Under the pieces are notes generated by a model. That model was given only the letters and a program-made list of their open reading frames with translations, had not been told where the DNA came from and did not search any database. Of a DNA stretch of 64,000 nucleotides, positions 52,126-60,315 are shown piece after piece (the first letter of the stretch is position 1; each line of letters starts with the position of its first letter). A program made the translations under genes and the position numbers. Location: the NCBI RefSeq assembly GCF_022835695.1, contig NZ_BQUV01000005.1:124001-188000 (forward strand). The letters are read 5' to 3'. The DNA comes from Bradyrhizobium sp. Ce-3 (GTDB lineage: Bacteria; Pseudomonadota; Alphaproteobacteria; Rhizobiales; Xanthobacteraceae).

Positions 52126-52221
52126 GCGAATTGGCCGATGGCCGGACGACGGGCACCCGTGCGCTGACCGATTCGGTGCGAAGCTGCCGAATCGGTCAGG
52201 CCGGTCCCTCAAGCCGTACTG

Positions 52222-52860
52222 CTATTTTTCGGACGACCGTCCGCCCTGCGACTTGCCGGATTTGCGGCCCTTCGCCGCCGTCTTGCCGCGCAGCCTTTCG
52301 ATCTGGCCGCGGGGCAGGGTGACGCAGATTTCGCCAATCCACTCGAGCTTTACGCCGTTGATCGGCTTGGCATTAAAGCTCTTGAGATTGACGGTGCCGG
52401 AAGAACTGCCGCGTTCGATCGTCTTCAGATAACGCTCACCGCTCTTCAGACGGACCGCAGCTTCCTCTCCGTAGAAGCTCGACAGCGGATAGCGCTGCTC
52501 GCGATAGACCACGATGACGTCGCCGTTCTCGTATTTCGGTAGCATCGAATCGCCCGAAACCTCGAAAGCGACAGTCTCTTCCGTCATCGGGAACGGAAGT
52601 TCGATTTCGCCGAGACCCTCCGGCGGGACCTGCTCGGCTTCCGGCTGGATCGAGGCGCCGGCGCCGACCCGGCCCACGATCGGTACCGAGTTCAGCTCCA
52701 GGTATTCCATGATCGGGGCGATCTCCGAAGCCTTGATCAATCGTATTCCCGACAGGATTTCGGACACAGCTCCGGCCCGAACCCCCATTGCGCGGGCCAG
52801 CCCGCCCTTGCTCTTCCCGGTCTTTTCCAGTGCTCGTTCGATCAGCGCCGCATCCAGCAT
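52222..52860 (-). CDS. XRE/S24 peptidase-type (LexA/CI-like) repressor
   Basis: A 212-residue repressor. The N-terminal helix-turn-helix (about 1-50) is IERALEKTGKSKGGLARAMGVRAGAVSEILSG. A possible self-cleavage site Ala67-Gly68 is in GRVGAGASIQ. The S24 serine protease-like domain carries Ser105 (VSGDSMLPKYENGD) and Lys146 (GERYLKTIE). This is the architecture of LexA and phage CI proteins, which cleave themselves upon RecA activation. The C-terminus is basic (KGRKSGKSQGGRSSEK). The start is ATG 52860, with AAGGA 6 nt upstream. It is divergent from a GcrA-type gene. Confidence 0.9.
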   Translation of the reverse strand: MLDAALIERALEKTGKSKGGLARAMGVRAGAVSEILSGIRLIKASEIAPIMEYLELNSVPIVGRVGAGASIQPEAEQVPPEGLGEIELPFPMTEETVAFEVSGDSMLPKYENGDVIVVYREQRYPLSSFYGEEAAVRLKSGERYLKTIERGSSSGTVNLKSFNAKPINGVKLEWIGEICVTLPRGQIERLRGKTAAKGRKSGKSQGGRSSEK

Positions 52861-52887
52861 GTGCCATCCTTTCCCAAACCCGCACCC

Positions 52888-52916
52888 ACTATAAGCGTTA
52901 CGATTATCAGAAACAA
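52888..52916 (-). promoter_or_regulatory. autoregulatory promoter of the S24 repressor gene
   Basis: Minus strand -35 TTGTTT (52916-52911), 17-nt spacer, -10 TATAGT (52893-52888). The spacer contains TTACGATTATCAGAA (52898-52912, + strand), matching the perfect operator upstream of the 91-residue gene at 13 of 15 positions. The layout is the same as at 52097-52125, which suggests autorepression. Confidence 0.65.
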
Positions 52917-52919
52917 GTC

Positions 52920-52953
52920 TTGACTTTTTCTTCGGAATATCGGAAGGTATGCG
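52920..52953 (+). promoter_or_regulatory. third operator copy in the GcrA-side promoter region
   Basis: TTCGGAATATCGGAA (52931-52945) matches the perfect operator at 12 of 15 positions. It follows TTGACT (52920-52925), a possible -35 box for the rightward GcrA-type gene. A TATGCG (52948-52953) is the nearest -10-like box but leaves a 22-nt spacer, so the promoter itself is uncertain. Confidence 0.45.
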
Positions 52954-52988
52954 AGGCGCCGGCGAACTGACAAAAATGGGAATTTGGA

Positions 52989-53549
52989 ATGGAAACGATG
53001 AACTGGCTGCCGGAGCATTCCGCAGCCTTGCAGGACCTGCGCGCCCGCGGATTGTCCTATTCGGCAATCGCCGACATGATCAACGCAACCTTCAACACGG
53101 CCTATACACGTGATGCGACGCTCAGCCGGGCCCAGCGCATGGGGTTGGCCGGTCTCGACCGCCTCGAGCCTTCCTTGCCGGGGCACTTCGACCCGCCCAA
53201 GCCGTCCCGGCCGGAGCTTCCGTGGATCGGGCGACTGCGCGAGGGGCGGCCCGAGTCGAAGCTCGATCTGGTTCGTTTGCCTAAAGTCTTCACCGAAACG
53301 GTGGAGATGCCTCCGCTTCGGTGCGCCGCGGTCGCGCCGCGGCACCTTTCGATGCTCGACCTCAAGCGCGGCGATTGCCGCTATCCCTATGGTGGGCATG
53401 CGGACGGCGAGACGGTCACATTCTGCGGGCACCCATGCCGGTCCGGCTCGAGCTACTGCACTCCGCATTTTCACTTGAGCCGCGATCCAGATGCCTCGGC
53501 GAGGCCAGTCCTGAACGACGCCTGGCTGCAGGCCGTCGGGGCCATCTGA
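52989..53549 (+). CDS. GcrA cell cycle regulator-like protein
   Basis: A 186-residue protein. The N-terminal helix-turn-helix-like part is WLPEHSAALQDLRARGLSYSAIADMINATFNTAYTRDATLSRAQRMGL, the GcrA sigma70-cofactor domain. A C-terminal Cys/His patch GDCRYPYGGHADGETVTFCGHPCRSGSSYCTPHFHL matches the GcrA C-terminus. GcrA binds methylated promoters and recruits sigma70 in Caulobacter. This copy is atypical in being next to a CI-like repressor and may be an accessory, phage-derived paralogue (inference). The start is 52989, or 52998 three codons on. Confidence 0.85.
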   Translation: METMNWLPEHSAALQDLRARGLSYSAIADMINATFNTAYTRDATLSRAQRMGLAGLDRLEPSLPGHFDPPKPSRPELPWIGRLREGRPESKLDLVRLPKVFTETVEMPPLRCAAVAPRHLSMLDLKRGDCRYPYGGHADGETVTFCGHPCRSGSSYCTPHFHLSRDPDASARPVLNDAWLQAVGAI

Positions 53550-53643
53550 GACGATTCATCTCCCGGTCGAAGGACGTCGATCCGCATCCGCAACCGCGCG
53601 GAAGGCTCCGCGCGCCCATCAACAAACATTTTGGAGGTTACCG

Positions 53644-54219
53644 ATGCCGCGCGCAAAACGCCGGAAGCCGTACGATCCCGCCGCAACACATGATCGGCGC
53701 TCCCAGGATCTGCCTGTTAACGCCGAGGTGGCGACTGTCGAGGTCGACGATCCCCTCGCACTCGAGCCGGGCGAGAAGATCGTCGCGTTTCGCTCGATCC
53801 GCAACGATCCGCTCGGCCGGCTGCACGCCCACCGACAGATCGACGACACGCAGTATCGGAGCGGCCGGGTCTTTCAGAGTGATTGGGAAAAGGCCGAGCG
53901 CGGCCCTCGCGCGGTGGATACGACGCGCGAATTCGTCGATGGCAGTCAGCAACGTGAGCCGATCACGGAGGGGCAGCGCCAGGCGGCCTTGCGCCTGAAC
54001 CGCGCTGTGCACGAGCTTGGCGCCGACGGTTCGGCGCTGGTGCACGACGTCCTGATCCTCGGCATGACCATGGAGCAGGTCGGGCAGCGGCGCGGACTGC
54101 GCACGCAGCGCTGGCAAGACTATTTTGCGCGACGTTTCAAGGAATGCCTGGATCGGCTGGCGCTGATGTACGGGATCGTCACCGCCAGCCGGGGTCCCGC
54201 GAAGGACCGGCAATGCTGA
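53644..54219 (+). CDS. DUF6456-like helix-turn-helix protein
   Basis: A 191-residue protein with a basic N-terminus (MPRAKRRKPYDP). The core RNDPLGRLHAHRQIDDTQYRSGRVFQSDWEKAERGPRAVDTTREFVDG is followed by a helical C-terminal part ALVHDVLILGMTMEQVGQRRGLRTQRWQDYFARRFKECLDRLALMYG. That C-terminal segment looks like an HTH of the DUF6456 type found in rhizobial genomes. It may be a sigma-like or phage-derived regulator. It lies 94 bp after the GcrA-like gene in the same orientation, so the two may be co-transcribed. Confidence 0.7.
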   Translation: MPRAKRRKPYDPAATHDRRSQDLPVNAEVATVEVDDPLALEPGEKIVAFRSIRNDPLGRLHAHRQIDDTQYRSGRVFQSDWEKAERGPRAVDTTREFVDGSQQREPITEGQRQAALRLNRAVHELGADGSALVHDVLILGMTMEQVGQRRGLRTQRWQDYFARRFKECLDRLALMYGIVTASRGPAKDRQC

Positions 54220-54593
54220 TCTAACGTGATGTGCTCACGTGCCGGTTGCCGCGCAGGCATCCGGCGCGGCAGCAATTCATCACATGCGGCGCCGTGCATT
54301 GCCTCACATTGAGCCCGACCCTGGTCTGCGATCGGCGACGTGTTCGGCCATGCTGTGTCGAAGGTGGTCGACAGCGGCGCGGACTCTCATGTAACTTCCC
54401 GCGCGCCGGCGACCTGTCTGCATTCGAGCGCAGTGTGATTGCCTCTTGTGCGAGGAATGGTCCGGTACGTCTACCAGGGAGTTCGCAGCGGCTACGCCCG
54501 TCCATATCTTGTCCCGCATCGCAAACATCACGAGTAACGTGGGTCGATGCCGGCGCGGACCCCGATCAAATTTCACCCAGGGAGAACCGACCG
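54220..54593. other. 374-bp region without a recognised gene
   Basis: It holds a short inverted repeat, ACGTGA (54225-54230) / TCACGT (54236-54241), and otherwise nothing I can name. The open frames across it are Arg/Cys-rich and not protein-like. The end supplies the ribosome-binding site GGGAGA of the next gene. Confidence 0.4.
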
Positions 54594-55016
54594 ATGAATC
54601 ACACTGGAAACTGCTTTTGCGGCGCCGTTGAACTCAAGGTCACGGGGGAGCCCGAGGCGATGGGCTACTGCCACTGCCGTTCGTGCCGTTCCTGGTCCGG
54701 CGGTCCGGTGAATGCGTTCAGCCTCTGGAAACCCGAGGCGGTCGAGGTCACCAAGGGGACCGATCATATCGGGACCTTCGAGAAGACCGCGATGAGCCAG
54801 CGCAAATATTGCACCAAGTGCGGCGGCCACCTGATGACCAACCACCCGACGCTTGGGCTTGTTGACGTGTTCACGGCAACAATCCCGACACTGAAATTCA
54901 ACCCTGGCGTTCACGTCAACTATTCCGAAGCGGTGCTGCGGATACGTGATGGCCTGCCGAAGCTGAAGGATTTTCCGGCCGAGTTCGGTGGCTCGGGCGA
55001 TATGATCGCCGAATAG
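54594..55016 (+). CDS. GFA family zinc protein
   Basis: A 140-residue protein of the glutathione-dependent formaldehyde-activating (GFA) fold, distinct from the longer gfa at 14008-14571. The zinc cysteines are C7, C9, C26, C28, C31, C73 and C76 (NCFCGA, YCHCRSC, YCTKCGGH). Many short GFA proteins have no proven activity on formaldehyde, so the function is open. ATG 54594 follows GGGAGA. It stands alone between two non-coding stretches. Confidence 0.88.
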   Translation: MNHTGNCFCGAVELKVTGEPEAMGYCHCRSCRSWSGGPVNAFSLWKPEAVEVTKGTDHIGTFEKTAMSQRKYCTKCGGHLMTNHPTLGLVDVFTATIPTLKFNPGVHVNYSEAVLRIRDGLPKLKDFPAEFGGSGDMIAE

Positions 55017-55317
55017 CGCGACCGCTCTCCGTTCCGAAAGCGGGTAGCGACCGAGCGCGTCGCCGCCCGCCGATCCATGGTCTTCCGCTGGATCGCTATC
55101 CGGCGGCTTTCCCTGACATTCAAATCGTCCGATTGTGCCGGCGCTGCCGGCACGGTCGGACCCTTGCGGCTGATGACAGCCATGTCAGGCGAAGGTCCCG
55201 CCCTGCAAAATCCGGGTTTGGTCTTGATGATGGGCTTCCGCTAAAAGGCGAGCAGCACCGGTCTTGCCAAGGGCTGCGGTATTTCGCCTGACAAAATAAC
55301 AGAGGAAGCGTCGGATC
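55017..55317. other. 301-bp region without a recognised gene
   Basis: Located between the GFA gene and the second CoA-transferase gene. I see no promoter pair, hairpin or repeat worth naming. The ribosome-binding site AGAGGAAG of the next gene lies about 9 nt before its ATG. Confidence 0.4.
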
Positions 55318-56577
55318 ATGACCACACCAGAATTGCCAGAGCGCGCGCCGCGCGGGGAGGGAGTTCCGACGGCGCTCGATGGCCTGCTGGTTGTCGACTT
55401 CACCCGCGTCGTTGCCGGTCCCGCCTGCACGCAGACTCTGGCCGACTTCGGGGCCGAGGTCATCAAGATCGAGAATCCGGACGGTGGTGATGATACGCGC
55501 GCCTACGAGCATGCCGAAATCGGCGGCGAGAGCGCGGCTTATCTCAGCCTCAATCGCAACAAGCGCGGCATTGCGCTCGACTTCAACAATCCGGCAGCGC
55601 TTGAAGTCGCGCGTGCCTTGATTGCCAAGGCCGACGTCGTGGTAGAGAACTTCTCCGGCGGCGTGATGAAGAAATTCGGCCTCGACTATGCGTCGGTGGC
55701 GCCGACCAATCCGCGGCTGATTTATTGCTCGATCTCGGCCTACGGCCGCAAGGGTGATTTTGCGTTACGACCGGGTTTCGACCCGATCACGCAGGCCGAA
55801 AGCGGCTTCATGTCGCTCAACGGCTTTCCGGATGGCGAGCCGGTACGCACCGGTCCACCGATCGTGGACATGGCAACGGGCATGTCGGCGTGCAACGCCA
55901 TCCTGCTGGCGCTGATTGCGCGCGACCGGCTCGGTCGCGGCCAGCAGGTCGAGGTCGCGTTGATCGACACCGCGGTGTCAATGACCGGATTCTACGGCAT
56001 GGCCTACCTCATCAACGGCAACAACCCTGGCCGCTTCGGCAACTCTCCGAACGGTTCGCCGACCGTCGGCGTCTACCGGGCGTCCGATGGCCCGCTCTAT
56101 ATGGCCTGCGCCAATGACAGGCTCTATCGCCGGCTTGTCACCGATGTGCTCGAACGCCCCGATCTCGTCACCGATCCGGAGTTTGCGCACCGCAAGGCGC
56201 GAACCGCCAACAAGGAGAAGCTGCGCACCATCATTGCCAGCGTGTTCGCGAGCGACACGCTCGAGCACTGGATGGCTAAGATGAAGAAGGCCAATATTCC
56301 GGTTGGCTATCTGCGGACGGTGGAGGAGGGGTTCAACGCACCTGAAGTGCGCGATCGGCATCGCCTGAGCAAGATCGCGCATCCGACCGCCGGCTCGGTT
56401 CCGAACATCGAGACGCCGGTCAACATGAGCCTGACACCGACGGTCGATCCGGTTGCGGCTCCGCTGCTTGGTCAGCATACGCGGGATGTCTTGCGCAAGA
56501 CGCTCGGCTACGACAACCAGCGCCTCGCCGCGTTGGCCGAGGCAGGCGCGTTCGGCAAGGCCGGCAATACCGGCTAG
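55318..56577 (+). CDS. CaiB/BaiF (class III) CoA-transferase
   Basis: A 419-residue enzyme of the formyl-CoA-transferase family. Motifs: GLLVVDFTRVVAGPACTQTLADFGAEVIKIENPDGGDDTR, NRNKRGIALDFNN, ENFSGGVMKKFGLDY and the catalytic-Asp region RPGFDPITQAESG. It is a paralogue of the enzyme at 43193-44413. It stands alone, so neither donor nor acceptor acid can be inferred. It is followed by a perfect 10-bp hairpin. Confidence 0.9.
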   Translation: MTTPELPERAPRGEGVPTALDGLLVVDFTRVVAGPACTQTLADFGAEVIKIENPDGGDDTRAYEHAEIGGESAAYLSLNRNKRGIALDFNNPAALEVARALIAKADVVVENFSGGVMKKFGLDYASVAPTNPRLIYCSISAYGRKGDFALRPGFDPITQAESGFMSLNGFPDGEPVRTGPPIVDMATGMSACNAILLALIARDRLGRGQQVEVALIDTAVSMTGFYGMAYLINGNNPGRFGNSPNGSPTVGVYRASDGPLYMACANDRLYRRLVTDVLERPDLVTDPEFAHRKARTANKEKLRTIIASVFASDTLEHWMAKMKKANIPVGYLRTVEEGFNAPEVRDRHRLSKIAHPTAGSVPNIETPVNMSLTPTVDPVAAPLLGQHTRDVLRKTLGYDNQRLAALAEAGAFGKAGNTG

Positions 56578-56628
56578 CGTGGCCAGCCTGTCGCAAAGAT
56601 CAAAATAGTCTCAATACAAACTAACCGC

Positions 56629-56652
56629 AGGCGAGAGGAAAACCTCTCGCCT
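56629..56652 (+). terminator. 10-bp hairpin after the second CoA-transferase gene
   Basis: AGGCGAGAGG (56629-56638) and CCTCTCGCCT (56643-56652) are exact reverse complements with an AAAA loop. It lies about 50 bp after the stop codon. No T-run follows on the + strand, and there is none on the minus strand either, so its termination role is tentative. Confidence 0.5.
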
Positions 56653-56730
56653 CGCTGAACGTCGTTCAGACGGCGCAGGCCGCCAGCAAGGGTCGGCAGC
56701 TTTGGAGCCGGGCCGGCCCGTTTCGGAAGC

Positions 56731-56916
56731 TCAGTTCGGCTTGCTGCGCAAGTTGCTCCTTGTCATACTTTCAGCCTCCTCGGGCTCCGCCCGATCAATT
56801 TCGAGACGCGCCATCCGGAGTATCAGGGTTGCTGTGGTCAGGCCGAGGCGTTCGGCCTCTTGCGCTGCGGTATCGACCTTCTGGGCCAAGCCTTCACGTT
56901 TACCGGGGTATGCCAT
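56731..56916 (-). CDS. small hypothetical protein (61 aa)
   Basis: MAYPGKREGLAQKVDTAAQE continuing AERLGLTTATLILRMARLEI; a mainly helical, charged protein. GAGG lies 7-8 nt before the ATG at 56916, which supports translation. No family recognised. Its start lies only 25 bp from the start of a divergent small gene, which leaves no room for two full promoters, so at least one of the pair may not be real. Confidence 0.4.
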   Translation of the reverse strand: MAYPGKREGLAQKVDTAAQEAERLGLTTATLILRMARLEIDRAEPEEAESMTRSNLRSKPN

Positions 56917-56941
56917 TCGTAATCCTCACTTAAGGTGCGAG

Positions 56942-57124
56942 ATGAAAAATCCCACATATGTTGCAGAGCTGCAGAAAAAGCTCGGAGCTCCATCGAGCGA
57001 AACACTGGAAGGCCTGCGACTGTTGAAGGCCTTCCTTCGACTTGCGCCCGACCAGCGTTCCGAGGTCATCGAACTGGTCGAGCGTTTGGCGGTTGAGCCG
57101 CCGCGCGGTCCCTCACTGTCCTGA
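56942..57124 (+). CDS. small hypothetical protein (60 aa)
   Basis: MKNPTYVAELQKKLGAPSSE continuing TLEGLRLLKAFLRLAPDQRS and EVIELVERLAVEPPRG; amphipathic helices with a Leu/Val pattern. AGGTG lies about 5 nt before the ATG. The pattern AFLRLAPDQRSEVIELVERLA resembles short regulatory or phage-type small proteins that follow helix-turn-helix genes, but no domain is clear. It shares a short divergent gap with the preceding small gene. Confidence 0.45.
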   Translation: MKNPTYVAELQKKLGAPSSETLEGLRLLKAFLRLAPDQRSEVIELVERLAVEPPRGPSLS

Positions 57125-57148
57125 GGTGCTCGCAATCTCCATCGTGTG

Positions 57149-57469
57149 TCAGTTGTTCATTGGCTTGGCGGGCGGCAGCGTCGCGATGACGTAGATGGCG
57201 CCGCCTTCAAGCGCTTCGGATTGATGCGGGGTGCCGGCAGGCAGCAGGATGGTGTCGCCGGCACCAACCACCCGCTCGCCGTTATCCCAGATGAAGTTCA
57301 GCCGGCCGCTGATGATCATCAGGATTTCATCGACCGGATGGGTGTGGAAGTGATGCACCTTGCCAGCCGCGTCATGCTGCAGCTCGACGGAACCCTGGGC
57401 TGGGAGCAGGCTCAGGATCTCCGGATCGATGGCAAATTCGGTCTTCGTGCCCGCGATGATCTGGGTCAT
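57149..57469 (-). CDS. cupin domain protein
   Basis: A 106-residue single-domain cupin. Motif 1 carries metal ligands His42, His44 and Glu48 (HFHTHPVDEILMIISG), and motif 2 has His82 (GDTILLPAGTPHQSEA). All four expected ligands are present, so it should bind Fe, Mn or Zn. Its start overlaps the stop of the YqcI/YcgG gene (ATGA), so the two are made together. It may modify the product of that enzyme (inference). It is the last gene of the leftward four-gene operon. Confidence 0.9.
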   Translation of the reverse strand: MTQIIAGTKTEFAIDPEILSLLPAQGSVELQHDAAGKVHHFHTHPVDEILMIISGRLNFIWDNGERVVGAGDTILLPAGTPHQSEALEGGAIYVIATLPPAKPMNN

Positions 57470-58221
57470 GCTGCCTGTTCCTTGTTCGCGATAGGTGTCG
57501 TCTTGTTCTGGGCGAGCTTGGCAAAGGGGCAGCCGCCGCTCGCATTGTTGTCGTCGTGCAGGAAGTACTGCAGATATTCGCGGCCGTCGGTCGCGCCGTA
57601 GCGGCCGAGGAGCGGAGAGGGGCTCGCGCTGTCGTACGGGATCAGGCGCTTGCGCACCTCGGCGAACGCGGCGGTCGCCGCCTTCTCGGTCCCGAGGATC
57701 TTGTCGAACACCCAGCGCGGCTGGAACGTGAGCATGAAGGCGCTCGACCGGCGGCTCTGGCGCATGACATGCGCGGGTGTGGTGCAGACCACGAAGATCG
57801 GCTCGCCGGCGAACGAGAACTCCCACATCGGGTGGTCGATCTGCTCCGGGATGTCCGAGGGCCACGGGTTCTTGTCCAGCCGCGCAAGCTGGTCGAGCGT
57901 CAGCCACATCTTGCGATAATAGGCGTCGAGCGTTTGCACGGGGCGGGGCCGCGTGAACACGATCAACGACGTATTGGGACCGAACGAGCGCGCCTCCGAA
58001 ACATATTGTGCGAGCTGTTCGCCAAGCACAGCGACGTCGTACGGATCGAGGAAGAGGTAGCGAAGCTGATCCTGGCGATGTCCGGTCACCCCGAACACGC
58101 AAGGGAACGGCCTAGCTTCACTGCTCATCTGCGCCTCAAACTCGGAGAACATCACGCTTTGCCAGCTGCTGACCGGAAAGTTTGCCGCGACTTCGTCTTT
58201 TCTCAAGAACAAGCGCTCCAT
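57466..58221 (-). CDS. YqcI/YcgG family protein (GntA/DcsA-like heme N-hydroxylase candidate)
   Basis: A 251-residue protein of the YqcI/YcgG family (PF08892). Typical motifs are ARPFPCVFGVTGHRQDQLRYLFLDP near residues 36-60 and a C-terminal GGCPFAKLA with Cys231-Pro. From memory, characterised members GntA (guanitoxin) and DcsA (D-cycloserine) are heme enzymes that hydroxylate guanidine nitrogens of arginine-type substrates; whether this one does is inference. ATG 58221 is chosen because AGGGGG lies 4 nt upstream; ATG 58239 lacks a site. It is coupled to the cupin gene downstream. Confidence 0.85.
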   Translation of the reverse strand: MERLFLRKDEVAANFPVSSWQSVMFSEFEAQMSSEARPFPCVFGVTGHRQDQLRYLFLDPYDVAVLGEQLAQYVSEARSFGPNTSLIVFTRPRPVQTLDAYYRKMWLTLDQLARLDKNPWPSDIPEQIDHPMWEFSFAGEPIFVVCTTPAHVMRQSRRSSAFMLTFQPRWVFDKILGTEKAATAAFAEVRKRLIPYDSASPSPLLGRYGATDGREYLQYFLHDDNNASGGCPFAKLAQNKTTPIANKEQAA

Positions 58222-58246
58222 AACACCCCCTACACTCATAACGACA

Positions 58247-59539
58247 CTAACGAGCTATCAACTTGCTTCTCATCAGCAGCGGCCCGGCGACGCCGGGCAG
58301 CGACATCAGAAGCAGAATGACGATCAAGGCGCTGTAACCGCCGTCACCGATCGCGGCCGTGTTATGCACGGCGTCGGTTCCGGAGACGTTGCTCGCAGCG
58401 AGCATCGCGAAACCAATGATGGGCTGCGAAACGCCGGCGAAGATCCCGGCGGCCGTGGTGTTTACGGAAGCTCCCACACCGATCAGGTCGGCGGTGTAGA
58501 GTTTCTTGACGCATTTCAACACCAGCGGGACGGTGCCGCCGGCGACGAGGCCCAGGACCGTGAACACGACGGTGACGTAGGCCAGACCAAACGTCTGGGC
58601 GATCGGCGGCAGCAGCAGCGCGATCAGCACCATGCGCAACACGCAAATACCGATCAGCGCGCGGTCGAGCATTGCCGCCGCACGATCGGCGGCGTGACCG
58701 AGGAAGATCGAGCCGAGCGCGTTGCCGATCATGAAGGCGAGTAGGGGCGTGCCGGCAGCGGTCGGTGTAATATGGAACAAGTGCGCGACCATCGGAATGC
58801 CCCAGACGCCCGACAGCGTCGTCACGACCGCGAAGTGCGATGCGAACGTCAAGGCGCAGCCCCAGTTCGCTATATGGGCCAGCGCTTGCCGCGCAGCGCG
58901 GGCAACGCCTTTCAGCGTCTTGTCGCTATGCGGGGCCGGATCCGGCTTGAGCGCGAGCTTGGCGAAGGCGAGGTTCGCAAGCCCAATGCAGGCGATGAAG
59001 AGGAAGCAGGCTCGCCAGCCGAACCCCGAGACCGCGGCTGCGAGCGGCGTGGTCGCGATCACGCCTCCGACATAGCCGGAGACCTGCGAGATGCCCGACA
59101 TCATGCCAAACCGCTCGTCCGCGAAGCTCTGCGCGACCAGCTTCAGGAGCGCGGTGAAGACCAGAGCGTCGCCGCAGGCAACGATCAGGCGCGCGACGAA
59201 GACGTCGAGCAGGTTCGGCGCCAACGCGAACGCTGCGCTGCCGAGCGTCGAGGCGATCATGCTGATGAGGACGACGCGCTTCACGCCGTAACGGTCGACC
59301 AGAAGGCCAGCCGGAATCTGCATCAGGGTGTAGCCCCAGAAGTAGCTCGAGGCGAGCATCGCAACACCGGCGGCGTCGGTGTGGAAGTCGTGCATGAAGC
59401 TGAGACTGACCGATTGCGGCGACACGCGCTGCAGGAACGCAACGGCGTAGGCGATCGCGACCGCCGTCCAGGCGAGATAGGCGCGATCGGTGAAGCGCGA
59501 CGTCGGGGCGTATACCGCTTGTTGTCCGAGCATCGACAT
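58247..59539 (-). CDS. MFS transporter
   Basis: A 430-residue major-facilitator protein with twelve predicted helices. The loop 2-3 motif is AGLLVDRYGVKRVVLISM, and the corresponding half-two motif is LGHAADRAAAMLDR. The upstream GNAT stop and this start share one base (TGATG), and GAGGG precedes the ATG. Linked to an acetyltransferase, an N-hydroxylase-like enzyme and a cupin, it may export the pathway product or import its precursor (inference). Confidence 0.9.
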   Translation of the reverse strand: MSMLGQQAVYAPTSRFTDRAYLAWTAVAIAYAVAFLQRVSPQSVSLSFMHDFHTDAAGVAMLASSYFWGYTLMQIPAGLLVDRYGVKRVVLISMIASTLGSAAFALAPNLLDVFVARLIVACGDALVFTALLKLVAQSFADERFGMMSGISQVSGYVGGVIATTPLAAAVSGFGWRACFLFIACIGLANLAFAKLALKPDPAPHSDKTLKGVARAARQALAHIANWGCALTFASHFAVVTTLSGVWGIPMVAHLFHITPTAAGTPLLAFMIGNALGSIFLGHAADRAAAMLDRALIGICVLRMVLIALLLPPIAQTFGLAYVTVVFTVLGLVAGGTVPLVLKCVKKLYTADLIGVGASVNTTAAGIFAGVSQPIIGFAMLAASNVSGTDAVHNTAAIGDGGYSALIVILLLMSLPGVAGPLLMRSKLIAR

Positions 59540-60252
59540 CAAACCCTCGCGTACCCGACTGAGAAAAGGGCATCCGCTGAATTCGGGATCTTGCGCGACA
59601 TCGCTGCATCGACCAGCGACACGGTGCCACGATAGGCCTGCCGATGGTGTTTAATGTGGCCGTAAGCGCCACGCATGATCATGTCAGGCAGTTCGAGCGG
59701 CTTGCCTGGATAGAGCGAGGTGCACATCTCGACACAGGCCGCTTGCAACGCGGGATCCTGCGCGTCATCGAGCAATGATGGAGTCACTTTTTCGCAAATC
59801 TTAGCGTTCGCAGCCCACACGATCGGATTTCGGGTGCGCCAGCCGTAGAGCACGTTGCCGTCGGCTCTCTCGGCGGCGCCCGAACACTTCAGGACTTCCG
59901 ACGTGAAGAAGCTGTAGAACCCACGACCCTGGTGTGCCGGGAGCACTTCCGTGCCGCTCCGATAGATTCCAAGTCCGGCCGACATCTGCAGGATGCGATA
60001 GACCGAGAAGGCGACGAGGCCGGAGCCGTCGTAGACGAGGATCAGGCTGTACTTCTTGTCGAAGGGCGAGGAGGTTGCGGTCCAGTGCGGCTCGGTAGCC
60101 TGCCAGTTGACGGCGATGATACCGTTCATGGCGTCCATCAGCGGCTGACGGTCGCAGGCTTCGATCCGGGAAGCGTCGGGTAGACTGTAGATCGCGTAGT
60201 CCGTCCAAGGCGATTTGATCGCCTCGTATCCGCTGCCCAGATTTCCCGACAT
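59539..60252 (-). CDS. GNAT-like N-acetyltransferase
   Basis: A 237-residue protein. The acetyl-CoA motif is TEVLPAHQGRGFYSFFTSEVLK (residues about 103-124), with GNAT-like strands before it (KYSLILVYDGSGLVAFSVYRIL). A long C-terminal part is specific to this group. It could acetylate an amine intermediate or product for detoxification (inference). ATG 60252 has GGAG 7 nt upstream; an ATG seven codons earlier lacks a site. It is first in the leftward operon. Confidence 0.8.
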   Translation of the reverse strand: MSGNLGSGYEAIKSPWTDYAIYSLPDASRIEACDRQPLMDAMNGIIAVNWQATEPHWTATSSPFDKKYSLILVYDGSGLVAFSVYRILQMSAGLGIYRSGTEVLPAHQGRGFYSFFTSEVLKCSGAAERADGNVLYGWRTRNPIVWAANAKICEKVTPSLLDDAQDPALQAACVEMCTSLYPGKPLELPDMIMRGAYGHIKHHRQAYRGTVSLVDAAMSRKIPNSADALFSVGYARV

Positions 60253-60315
60253 GGCAGAACTCCAGAGGTCCACCGCGAGCTATACAGGGCAGCCTCGAAT
60301 GGCTTAAAGGACAAT

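Noticed and set aside
51786-54219. Prophage
   Set aside because: A CI-like repressor and regulators are present, but there is no integrase, terminase, capsid or lysis gene and no att repeat; at most a phage-derived regulatory remnant.
54920-55183. 87-codon minus-strand frame after the GFA gene
   Set aside because: It overlaps the GFA gene on the opposite strand, has no recognisable domain and no good start site.
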